Shown: positions 35,345-44,041 of the stretch, in pieces
Position numbering within the stretch: the first letter of the stretch is position 1
How the letters are laid out: the number at the start of each line of letters is the position of its first letter
Origin: Halorussus salinus
Lineage (GTDB): Archaea > Halobacteriota > Halobacteria > Halobacteriales > Haladaptataceae
NCBI RefSeq assembly: GCF_004765815.2
Contig: NZ_SBIS02000013.1
Span: 141,189 to 205,188 of the forward strand
Reading direction: 5' to 3'
Length of the DNA stretch: 64,000 nucleotides
The notes under the pieces: model-generated
Seen by the model: the letters and a program-made list of their open reading frames with translations, nothing else
The model's database searches: none
What the model was told of the DNA's origin: nothing
Program-made: the position numbers and the translations under genes

Positions 35345-35550
35345 CCGGCCTCAACTTCTGCTTAGGCTTGTGTGTATGGAGCCCAACGGCTGTACGACCT
35401 ACGACAAGCCATCGGAGACCTTCGCGACCTACCACAATGCCTGGTCGGAGATCGAGTTTGCCCTCACGGGCTCGGAACCGGCTGGCCACCTCTGGCTAAG
35501 CTACAGAAGTTCAAGGAGAAAGCCCACGGCTTTAGCCGTAGGAAGGTGTC
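35345..35550 (+). mobile_element. TnpB-element 3'-end relic with right-end hairpin
   Basis: The stretch ends in an almost perfect hairpin at 35523-35542 (CCCACGGC-TTTA-GCCGTAGG) followed by AAGGTGTCA, an IS1341-type right end. The upstream ~170 bp has the base composition and GACC/GGTC-rich structure of an omegaRNA but no TnpB core. Confidence 0.45.
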
Positions 35551-35574
35551 AGTTGCCCACATACCTGCTAGGGT

Positions 35575-35757
35575 ATAACACGGAATCCGGTGGGCCTCAT
35601 TGGCCGGGCCACAACTCCTCGAAGGAGAGAAACGAGAGTCCCCCGGTGTGTCGCCGGTTCCCTCCGTATGCGTACTGAAAACTTGCAGATCGAACGATTG
35701 AAACCCTGAGGCGGGATTCCGCGCCGTTTTCGACGTGGAGGAGGTCAATGGAACCAT
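35575..35757 (+). mobile_element. Orphan TnpB-element right end (omegaRNA-like), no tnpB
   Basis: Clear homologue of 21228-21403: the shared phrases include ACGGAAT, GGGCCTCATTG, CCGGGCCACA, GGTTCCCTCCG, GGCGGGATTCC and GTGGAGGAGGTCAAT. The terminal hairpin is imperfect here. Conservation of the RNA-like part in two copies without tnpB suggests short non-autonomous derivatives. Confidence 0.6.
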
Positions 35758-35796
35758 AGCTATTAGTCAGACCAACGATAATGTGAGATTCAATTA

Positions 35797-36762
35797 ATGG
35801 CCCGGCCAACCCGCCAGCAAACCAATAATAGTGACCACACGATAGAAACCGAGGAAGACGAAACTGAGAGTCAGAGCTGTCCGGAGTGTGACTCCGAGAA
35901 TCTCACTACAAATGGCGAAAGTAGCGAAGTTGTCTGTGAGGATTGTGGACTCGTCATCGAAGAGCAGATGATTGACCGCGGACCAGAATGGCGTGCGTTC
36001 AATCATAGCGAACGACGAGACAAGAGCCGTGTCGGCGCGCCGACCACGCAGACGATGCACGACAAAGGATTAACTACCCAAATCGACTGGAAAGACAAAG
36101 ACGCCTATGGGCGGTCCCTTTCCTCCGAGAAGCGCAGTCAGATGCATCGCCTCCGCAAGTGGCAAGAACGCATCCGCACGAAGGACGCGGGTGAACGCAA
36201 CCTCCAGTTCGCACTTTCAGAAATCGACCGCATGGCTTCTGCACTCGGCGTCCCGCGCTCAGTTCGTGAGGTTGCGTCGGTCACGTACCGACGTGCCCTC
36301 AAAGAGGATTTGATTCGTGGTCGGTCCATTGAAGGCGTCGCCACTGGCTGTCTCTATGCAGCATGTCGGCAGGAAGGGATTCCCCGAAGTCTCGAAGAGG
36401 TCTCCGAGGTCTCTCGTGTTGACCAGAAGGAAATCGGCCGGACGTACCGGTATGTCGCAAAGGAACTCGGTCTGAAAATGAAGCCAGTAGACCCCAAAGA
36501 GTACGTGCCACGGTTCACGTCCGAACTGGATGTCAGTGAAGAGGTGAAATTGAAGGCGAACGAGATTATTGATGAGTCGACAGAGCAGGGCCTTCTTTCC
36601 GGAAAATCCCCGACAGGCTTCGCAGCTGCCGCCATATATGCGGCGTCACTCCTCTGTAATGAGAAGCAAACTCAGCGTGAGGTTGCCGAGGTTGCACAAG
36701 TGACCGAAGTCACAATCCGAAATCGATATCAAGAGCAGATCGAAGCATTCGGCATCTATTGA
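35797..36762 (+). CDS. tfb: Transcription initiation factor TFB
   Basis: 321 residues. N-terminal zinc ribbon with CPECDS and CEDCGL (about residues 28-50), then the B-reader/linker with [13 protein letters not shown], and two cyclin-like repeats (about 125-215 and 225-315, with [20 protein letters not shown] and [12 protein letters not shown]). TFB bridges TBP and RNA polymerase at archaeal promoters. Haloarchaea encode many TFBs; the location among IS relics suggests an accessory paralogue. Full length and apparently intact. Confidence 0.95.
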   Translation: MARPTRQQTNNSDHTIETEEDETESQSCPECDSENLTTNGESSEVVCEDCGLVIEEQMIDRGPEWRAFNHSERRDKSRVGAPTTQTMHDKGLTTQIDWKDKDAYGRSLSSEKRSQMHRLRKWQERIRTKDAGERNLQFALSEIDRMASALGVPRSVREVASVTYRRALKEDLIRGRSIEGVATGCLYAACRQEGIPRSLEEVSEVSRVDQKEIGRTYRYVAKELGLKMKPVDPKEYVPRFTSELDVSEEVKLKANEIIDESTEQGLLSGKSPTGFAAAAIYAASLLCNEKQTQREVAEVAQVTEVTIRNRYQEQIEAFGIY

Positions 36763-36821
36763 GCACTGAAAACAGAACTCAGTCACGCTCAGGGCCTTTG
36801 ATTTAGCAACTATCAATTTAT

Positions 36822-36980
36822 TCACCTGAATACCAGAGTATAGTAGCAGTAGTACGTAGTGTGAGTACCGCTTTCGTCACGGCGGAGAATGCCGTCATCG
36901 ACGAAGTGTTTGAGGGCGCGCTTGGTCGGCTCGTGTAACCAGCCCGCTTCCGAGGATATCGGGAACGTGTGTCCTGTAAT
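36822..36980 (-). pseudogene. C-terminal fragment of a winged-helix repressor-like protein
   Basis: About 52 codons open without a start: ITGHTFPISSEAGWLHEPTK, then KHFVDDGILRRDESGTHTTY and Y-rich end. This matches the C-terminal wing of small haloarchaeal PhiH1-repressor-like HTH proteins. The N-terminal helices are missing, so it is a remnant. Confidence 0.55.
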
Positions 36981-37094
36981 TTATATATGGGTGATATTTC
37001 ACCGTCCAATTAGGACCCGCTTGAAGCGTCGTAGGCGGCCCCTACGAACTGTTCTAATTCTCCCAGAAATACCACAGATTGCTCATAACAAACT

Positions 37095-37104
37095 AAGTAT
37101 ATAT
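37095..37104 (+). promoter_or_regulatory. TATA box for the cohesin/dockerin operon
   Basis: AAGTATATAT lies about 195 bp before the ATG at 37299 and is the strongest TATA match upstream. It implies a 5' leader of about 165 nt. Confidence 0.4.
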
Positions 37105-37298
37105 TGTTTCGGAGAACGATGGCGCTGTATCGACCGCTTAGGCGCGACAAGAGGACGTTAAGTCCGCTCCAACCAAGGTTAGCAGTCATTTGTCGAGCTG
37201 TTGGTCAATCCTTACAGAGCAAAAAGTGCGCGAATAGTCGGTCGTCAGCGCCAGACCAGACGCATGACCAGAGACAGATCACCGCAGGAAGGGGTAGG

Positions 37299-40200
37299 AT
37301 GAATAGTACACGAAACACGACACGACTCTTAGCAGTCATATTTTCGATGCTGCTAGTGACATCGGCAGTAGGAGCCGGCGCGCTGTCGAGTGTCGGGGTA
37401 ACGCAAGCACAGCAAGCCAGCGACGTGCTGTACCGAGTGAACGCCGGCGGCAACACCGTGACACCATCGAATGGCCCGGACTGGTCCGGAAGCTACAACC
37501 AGTACGTGACCGGCGGATCATCGTACGGCTCGTACAGTGGCACAGTGTCTCTCGACAGTTCCGTGCCGTCAGGAACGCCGACGGACATTTTCGGCAATGA
37601 AGTGTACGGCGACCAAAACTGGACCTTCTCTGACAGCATCCAAAGCGGCCAACAGTACGAGGTCCGTCTCTACTTCGCCGAAATATACCACGGCGTGACC
37701 AACAACAATGGCGCGGACGCACGAGTCTTCGACGTCGCCATCGAGGGCCAGACGGTACTGAACGACTATGACATCGCCGCCGACGTCGGAACAGAGACCG
37801 GCGTGATGAAGTCGTTCACCGTCACGCCCTCCGACGGCACTCTTGATATTGACCTCACGACTGAGGTCGACAACGCCAAGATTTCGGCAATCGAAATCGT
37901 CGAAGCACAGCCCGAACCAAATACACTCGGCGGTCCGTCGAGCGTCAACTTCGGGCAAGTCATCACTGAGAGCTCAGCGACAGAAACGGTCACCGTGACG
38001 AATCTCGGTGACGACGGTGACCCGAGCATCGACATCTCGGATATCTCCCTCTCGGGCTCGGACACAGACGCGTTCTCGGCAGGGTCGGTGTCTCAGACGT
38101 CGCTCGCACCTGGCGAGTCCGCCAACATCCCGGTGACATTCTCACCGTCCGCGGTCGCCGTCGAAAGCGCAACGCTCGAAGTCAGCCATAGTGGGTCGAA
38201 CACGCCGCTGACAGTCGATCTCTCCGGCGAGGGCGCAAGCGCGGTGGAGCCCGACTTCCAGAAGAGCAAACTTCAGGGCTTCAGCGCGGGCAACCCGACG
38301 GCCATCGACTTCGGGCCTGATGGGCGAGCCTACGTCTCGACGCAGGGTGGCACGGTGTACGCACTCAACATCACTCGGACCGGCGACAACAGCTACACGG
38401 TCGAAAACGAGGTCCAGATCGACGCCATCAAACAGATCCCGAATCACGACGACACCGGTGATTACAACCCCGGCGAAAACAATCGCCAGATTACTGGTCT
38501 AACCGTTGGCGGAACCGTCGAGAATCCAGTAGTGTACGTCTCCTCATCTGACCCGTCTATCGACGTCGGGCAAGATGACGATGACACGGACACCAACTCT
38601 GGAGCGATTTCGCGACTCGAAATCTCGCCTGGAAGCGATGGCGTGCTCGAAAGTAGCGAAATCAACCACGACGTATTGGTCATGGGGCTGCCTCGTTCCG
38701 AGGAGAACCACGCGACCAATGGGATCGATCTCTCGGCCGACGGCGATACGCTGTACGTCGCACAGGGCGGTCACACCAACAAGGGCGCGCCCGGCGACAA
38801 CTTCGGTCATACGCCCGAATACGCGCTCTCGGCGGCCATCCTCGAAATCAACATCGCACAAATCGAGAACAACTACCAAGCGAAGGACCTCGCGACCTAC
38901 GACCCGCAGGGTAGCGATCAGTCGTACCCGGCTCTCGACTTCTACTACGCCATTCCCACCATCCAGAACGACGATGCCACGGACGGCGACGACCTGCCGT
39001 TCGGCGGCAACGACGGGATCAACCAAGCGAAGCTAATCGAGGGCGGGCCGGTGCAGATTTACTCGGCCGGGTATCGCAACCCCTACGACCTGGTCGTGAC
39101 CGAAAGCGGCCAGATTTACGCCGCGGATCATGGTCCGAACGGCGGCTGGGGCGGCCAGCCAGCTGACGCGAACGGGAACATCGTGGCCGACGCCGCGTCG
39201 GTGACAAACCACCCCAACGAGGATGGCAGCTTCTCGACCAACGACCAGCTCGTCAAGGTCGATGAGGGCGACTACGGCGGCCACGCGGCGCCGATCCGTG
39301 CCAACCCGACCGAGGCGGATATCTACGACGCGAACGGGAACATGATCTTCGACATTACAGCGTCGAACTCCCCCGTTCCGGAGAGCATGGTGAACCCGGT
39401 CGAGGCCGACTACATCCCGCCGACGAGCGGGTCACCCGACCCGGGCGCCCCGGCGGGCAGTGCGAACACGATGGAGACCGAGAGCGGTGACAAAGTCTTG
39501 TTCGGCCCGACCGGCGGAACGGCCGAGTACACCGCCTCGAACTTCGGCGGCGCGATGGAGGGCGACCTCCTGCAAGTCGAACTCGGCGGTGATATCGAGC
39601 GCATCGAACTGAGCGCCGACGGCTCAACGGTCACGAACGTCGAGACGCTCGCTAACACCGGCGGCCCGCTTGGCATCACCGCACAGGACGACGACGAAAC
39701 GTTCGCCGGGACGGTGTGGACCGCGAACCATGGTGGTAACGACGTTACCATCCTTGAGCCGGTCGACTACGGCGATGACAGCGACGGCGGTGACGGCCAG
39801 CAATGCAGCGGCGCCGACGACGCCTCGCTTGACGAGGACGGCGACGGCTACGACAACGCTGATGAACTCGACGCGGGTACCGACCCATGCTCGGCGGCCT
39901 CCACGCCCGCCGACTTCGACGGTGACAGCACCTCGAACGTCAACGACCCCGACGACGACAACGACGGGCTTGCTGACACCGACGACCCGTTCGCGGTTGA
40001 CGCGAACAACGGCATCGACACCACGCTCCCCGTCCAGCACGACCTGTCGGAGCTCAGCCTGTTCGGCGAGAACGGCCAGGGCTGGACCGGGCTAATGACC
40101 AATGGAACCGACTACCAGGACCTCTACGACACATCCCAGATGACGATTGGCGGCGCGGCGGAGGTCCTGACGGTTGAGCAGGTCCCGCCGGGTGACGCGT

Positions 40201-43200
40201 ACTCGGACACGAATACCCAACAGTACGCGTTCCAGTACGGCGTCAATCCGCCGGACGAACCGTTCGTCGTCGAGACGACGGTGAGTAGCTTCCCGGACGA
40301 CCCGGCGAACTACCAGTCCGCTGGTCTGTACATTGGCACTGGTGATCAGGCGAACTACACCAAGCTGGTCGTCGCGGCCGACGGTGGCAACGGCGGTATC
40401 CAGTTCGCGAAGGAGGTTGAAGATACCTTCAGCAGTCAGCCAACCGTCAGTGACAGCGCGGTCACGACGTCGAAGACAACGCTCCGCCTGACGGTTGACC
40501 CGACGACCGATCCCGCACCAGACAACGATGTCGACGAAGTCGCGGTGACTGCCGAGTATGAGGTCAACGGGAACGCAACTGAGGTCGGAACCACGGCCGT
40601 CCCGGCGACGTGGCTCGACACGTCCGACGGCGTCGCGCCCGCGGTGGGCGTCATCGCGACGTCTAACGGCGCGAGTCCGTTCCCGGCGACGTGGACCGAC
40701 ATCTCGGCCGAGTACGTGACTCCGCCTGTGAACCAGCCGCCGACGGCTTCGTTCACTTACTCGCCGAGTCAGCCGAACGCCACCGAACAGGTGACGCTCG
40801 ATGCGTCCGGAGCGAGTGATTCGGACGGCTCTATTGCGAGCTACAAGTGGGACTTTGACGGCGACGGTCAGACCGACGCGACCGGCCAGCAGGTCACTCA
40901 CGCGTTCGAAGCGGCAGGCGACTACCCGGTCACGCTAAACGTCACTGACGACGACGGCGCGAACGACTCGACGACCCAGACGGTCTCGGTCGTCGAGGTA
41001 CCAAGCAAACCCCAGTCGGTCGCCGCGATTGTCGCAAGCCAGAGCGACGGTCCCGACGCGAACGACAGCAAAATCGACCTCCAGGAGATTCAGACCGCAA
41101 TCGATTGGTGGGCTGAGGACGACCCCGTCCCAGGCACCGACGGCCAGACGCTGGGCCTCCAGGAGATTCAACAGCTCATCGATATGTGGGCTGAGGACGA
41201 ATCGGTCGACGGTGGCGAGGGCGACCAGCCTGCCGCCACTGGCTCCGCGCTGGTCGAGATCACGCCCGACACGGGCCTCGAAACCAGCACCTACGGCAGC
41301 GGCTCCTACCAGGTCACGAACACCGGCGAGAAAAACATCACGTCGGTCTCCTTCGACCTGAGTAGTACTACACTCCCGGACATGGTGTTCGACCCGCAGG
41401 GCACCGCTGGTGACCCGACCGGTGAAGGCCTCAACATCGCGAGCGAGGGCGACACCAATATCCTCACCGAGCCCGGCACCGGCGAGGCGTTCAGCCAACC
41501 CCACAACGGTCAGAACGCCGACGACGGCTACGACGTGATGACCGTCGAGTTCGGCGACTTCCAGCCCGGTGAACAGGCCACCTTCTGGGCCGACAATGAC
41601 CCAACCTCCATCAAGGGCGCGACCATCGGCTCCCAGGAGGCTGGCCCGGTCTCCGGACTGGAACTGGCCCGCGCGACGGTGACGGTTACCTACGAGGACG
41701 GCACCACCCAGACCACCCAGCTAATGGGCGACGGGAGCGACGGCGGCGCGACCGCCGTCGTCAACGGCAACGAGGCACCGGCGCCGACCATCGGTGCCCA
41801 GGACGTCTCGCTCGATTCGAGTGCGCTCGACGACTACCACAGCGCGGCGACGGTCTCGTCAGCCAGCCAGACCATCACGGTCACCGGACAGCCTGGCGAG
41901 ACGGTCACGCTGGTGCGCGTCGAGGGCGAACTCACGCTGAAGAACGTCCCGGAGTACGATGGAACGACCGGCTACAACGTTGAGGCCTACGAGGCCAACG
42001 ACGCCGAGGCGGTCGAGTACTACACGGCCACGCTCGACTCGAACGGCGAGGCGACGATTCCGGTCACGCTGACCAACACGACCGGCGATGAGGATGCGGG
42101 CAACGCGGGTTACAACTACTTCGTGGCCGCGCACGGTGAGGCCTCCGGCAACATGGGCCTCGCGTCGAACGTCGCAGTCCTGAAGTACGAGGAGGGTGCT
42201 GACTCCGGCGGTGACACCGGTTCCGCCGACTTCGCGGTCACTGCCAACAGCGGCGTTGACGCGAGCACCTACGGCGCCAACTCATTCGAGGTCACGAACA
42301 CTGGCGATAAGCAGATTACGTCGGTCACCTACGACCTGAGTTCAGCGGCGTTCCCTGACGTCGTCTTTGACCCGCAGGGGACCGCCGGCGACTCGGGCTC
42401 GAAGGGCTTCACGCCCGACAGCGGCTCAAGCACAACCGGTCTTCAGGGCGGTTCGTTTGCCGCGCCACACAACGGCCAGAACGCTGACGACGGCTACGAC
42501 GAGCTAACTGCGACGTTCAACGACTTCCAGAACGGCGAGACATTCGCCTTCTCGGTTGACATCGACCCGACCAGCATCAAGAACGCCCAGGGAACCGGCG
42601 CTGCGGGCTCGGTCTCCGGGCTCGAGATGTCGGGCGCGACGGTGACTGTTGCGTACGCTGACGGCACCACCCAGACGACCCAGTTGTTTGGTGACAGCAG
42701 CGACGGCGGCTCGCAGGCGACCGCGAAAGCGGACGTTGCGAGTGCGCCCAGCCTAGCCGTCGACGGCGTCTCACTCGACGCGAGCGCCCTCGACGGCCAG
42801 CACAGCGCCGCAACCGTCTCATCGGCCAGCCAGACTGTCACGGTCTCCGGTCCTGCGGACGCGACCGTGGAACTGCTCCACATCGAGGGGCAGCTCGAAC
42901 TCGCCAACCAGGCCGACGGCTACGACCTCGAGGCATACGAAGCCAACACCGCCGAACAGGCCAGCTACCAGACCGTTCAGCTCGGCAGCGACGGCCAGGC
43001 CACGGTCGACGTGACCCTGACCAACACCTCGAGCAGCGGCGCCGAGGGCGGGTTCAACTACTTCGTCGCGGCCGTCCAGGACGCCAGCGGCGACACCGGC
43101 CAGACCTCGAACGTGGTCGCGCTGAAGTACGACCAGAACGCCGACTCCGGTTCGGACGACGGCGGTTCGTCGAGCCAGCAAGTGCTCCACCGCGTGAACG

Positions 43201-43706
43201 CCGGTGAGGGGACGACGCTCTCCGCTACGGACGACGGTCCCGACTGGACCGGCGTTGCGGACACGAGTTCGCAGTACCTCGCCTCGGTCGCCGAATCAAG
43301 CGCCGGGAACTACTGTGGCGGCGCAAACATCACACCCACCGAGTCGGTTCCGTCGAATACCCCTGACGCGGTGTACGATTGCGAGCGGTACGGCAACTCC
43401 ACGTGGCAGTTCTCAGTGGATCCTGGTCAGGAGGTTGAGGTTCGACTCTACCACGGTAATCAGTTCTCCGGTGCCAGCAACCCTAGCGACCGCCAGTTCA
43501 ACGTCTCTATCGAAGGCCAGCAGGTCCTAAGTCAGTACGACCCCGTAGCCGACGTCGGCCATGCGAACGGGACGATGAAGAGCTTCGTCGTCACCGACGA
43601 TGGAGACGGCATCATCAGTGTCACCTTCGAGCAGGGAGCGGCCGAAAATCCGCAGGTGAACGCCATCGAAATCGTAACAAACGACGATTCTAACGGAGGG
43701 AGCTGA
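37299..43706 (+). CDS. Giant secreted malectin/ASH/beta-propeller/PKD protein with dockerin-like module
   Basis: About 2135 residues from Met at 37299; the frame is open upstream but without a signal peptide. Order: signal peptide (1 to about 40); malectin-like domain (about 45-202, LYRVNAGGNTV); ASH/choice-of-anchor domain (208-314); sorbosone/PQQ-dehydrogenase-like beta-propeller (328-824); calcium-binding DxDGDG repeats (846-906); LamG-like domain (907-1140); PKD domain (1145-1235); Trp-rich dockerin-like module (1238-1306, with IDLQEIQTAIDWW and LQEIQQLIDMW); two ~310-residue tandem repeats (1315-1632, 1643-1946); second malectin-like domain (1960-2131). No membrane anchor. It is probably carbohydrate-binding and tethered through its dockerin-like module to partners in the operon. 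Confidence 0.85.
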   Translation: MNSTRNTTRLLAVIFSMLLVTSAVGAGALSSVGVTQAQQASDVLYRVNAGGNTVTPSNGPDWSGSYNQYVTGGSSYGSYSGTVSLDSSVPSGTPTDIFGNEVYGDQNWTFSDSIQSGQQYEVRLYFAEIYHGVTNNNGADARVFDVAIEGQTVLNDYDIAADVGTETGVMKSFTVTPSDGTLDIDLTTEVDNAKISAIEIVEAQPEPNTLGGPSSVNFGQVITESSATETVTVTNLGDDGDPSIDISDISLSGSDTDAFSAGSVSQTSLAPGESANIPVTFSPSAVAVESATLEVSHSGSNTPLTVDLSGEGASAVEPDFQKSKLQGFSAGNPTAIDFGPDGRAYVSTQGGTVYALNITRTGDNSYTVENEVQIDAIKQIPNHDDTGDYNPGENNRQITGLTVGGTVENPVVYVSSSDPSIDVGQDDDDTDTNSGAISRLEISPGSDGVLESSEINHDVLVMGLPRSEENHATNGIDLSADGDTLYVAQGGHTNKGAPGDNFGHTPEYALSAAILEINIAQIENNYQAKDLATYDPQGSDQSYPALDFYYAIPTIQNDDATDGDDLPFGGNDGINQAKLIEGGPVQIYSAGYRNPYDLVVTESGQIYAADHGPNGGWGGQPADANGNIVADAASVTNHPNEDGSFSTNDQLVKVDEGDYGGHAAPIRANPTEADIYDANGNMIFDITASNSPVPESMVNPVEADYIPPTSGSPDPGAPAGSANTMETESGDKVLFGPTGGTAEYTASNFGGAMEGDLLQVELGGDIERIELSADGSTVTNVETLANTGGPLGITAQDDDETFAGTVWTANHGGNDVTILEPVDYGDDSDGGDGQQCSGADDASLDEDGDGYDNADELDAGTDPCSAASTPADFDGDSTSNVNDPDDDNDGLADTDDPFAVDANNGIDTTLPVQHDLSELSLFGENGQGWTGLMTNGTDYQDLYDTSQMTIGGAAEVLTVEQVPPGDAYSDTNTQQYAFQYGVNPPDEPFVVETTVSSFPDDPANYQSAGLYIGTGDQANYTKLVVAADGGNGGIQFAKEVEDTFSSQPTVSDSAVTTSKTTLRLTVDPTTDPAPDNDVDEVAVTAEYEVNGNATEVGTTAVPATWLDTSDGVAPAVGVIATSNGASPFPATWTDISAEYVTPPVNQPPTASFTYSPSQPNATEQVTLDASGASDSDGSIASYKWDFDGDGQTDATGQQVTHAFEAAGDYPVTLNVTDDDGANDSTTQTVSVVEVPSKPQSVAAIVASQSDGPDANDSKIDLQEIQTAIDWWAEDDPVPGTDGQTLGLQEIQQLIDMWAEDESVDGGEGDQPAATGSALVEITPDTGLETSTYGSGSYQVTNTGEKNITSVSFDLSSTTLPDMVFDPQGTAGDPTGEGLNIASEGDTNILTEPGTGEAFSQPHNGQNADDGYDVMTVEFGDFQPGEQATFWADNDPTSIKGATIGSQEAGPVSGLELARATVTVTYEDGTTQTTQLMGDGSDGGATAVVNGNEAPAPTIGAQDVSLDSSALDDYHSAATVSSASQTITVTGQPGETVTLVRVEGELTLKNVPEYDGTTGYNVEAYEANDAEAVEYYTATLDSNGEATIPVTLTNTTGDEDAGNAGYNYFVAAHGEASGNMGLASNVAVLKYEEGADSGGDTGSADFAVTANSGVDASTYGANSFEVTNTGDKQITSVTYDLSSAAFPDVVFDPQGTAGDSGSKGFTPDSGSSTTGLQGGSFAAPHNGQNADDGYDELTATFNDFQNGETFAFSVDIDPTSIKNAQGTGAAGSVSGLEMSGATVTVAYADGTTQTTQLFGDSSDGGSQATAKADVASAPSLAVDGVSLDASALDGQHSAATVSSASQTVTVSGPADATVELLHIEGQLELANQADGYDLEAYEANTAEQASYQTVQLGSDGQATVDVTLTNTSSSGAEGGFNYFVAAVQDASGDTGQTSNVVALKYDQNADSGSDDGGSSSQQVLHRVNAGEGTTLSATDDGPDWTGVADTSSQYLASVAESSAGNYCGGANITPTESVPSNTPDAVYDCERYGNSTWQFSVDPGQEVEVRLYHGNQFSGASNPSDRQFNVSIEGQQVLSQYDPVADVGHANGTMKSFVVTDDGDGIISVTFEQGAAENPQVNAIEIVTNDDSNGGS

Positions 43707-43708
43707 CG

Positions 43709-44041
43709 ATGCAGGCTCCTGATGATTGGGTTTGGACGCACAGTACGGGCGTCTCAATCACGCCCGTTACTTCGGCCGGACAGCGTACTGCAACGGCTCC
43801 TGTCCGGACCGAACGCTGCAGCTCAAACCCATTCCCACTCGGCGATACTGACGGTGAGCATCCACTAGCTCACGTCAGCATCGGGCAGTCTGCTGGATCG
43901 AAGGCACGCTTGACAGCCGTCGACGGTACCATCTCGAAATCGCGGGGTACGTCGACCGTCCGTACGATTGAGAGAGAATCGACTGCGGCGTTCGGTGTCG
44001 CAATCACAACCAACACGATCTGTACAGGTGGTAGACAATGA
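43709..44041 (+). CDS. Small protein between secreted-complex genes
   Basis: 110 residues starting 2 bp after the giant gene and overlapping the next ATG (ATGA). It has no signal peptide or TM segment and is rich in Thr/Ser/Arg, unlike its acidic secreted neighbours. Tight coupling supports a real gene, but composition and lack of a known family leave room for a chance frame. No function can be given. Confidence 0.45.
   Translation: MQAPDDWVWTHSTGVSITPVTSAGQRTATAPVRTERCSSNPFPLGDTDGEHPLAHVSIGQSAGSKARLTAVDGTISKSRGTSTVRTIERESTAAFGVAITTNTICTGGRQ

Noticed and set aside
40092..40901. 269-codon minus-strand frame in the giant gene
   Set aside because: Arg/Val-rich shadow frame with no family features inside a clear plus-strand protein.
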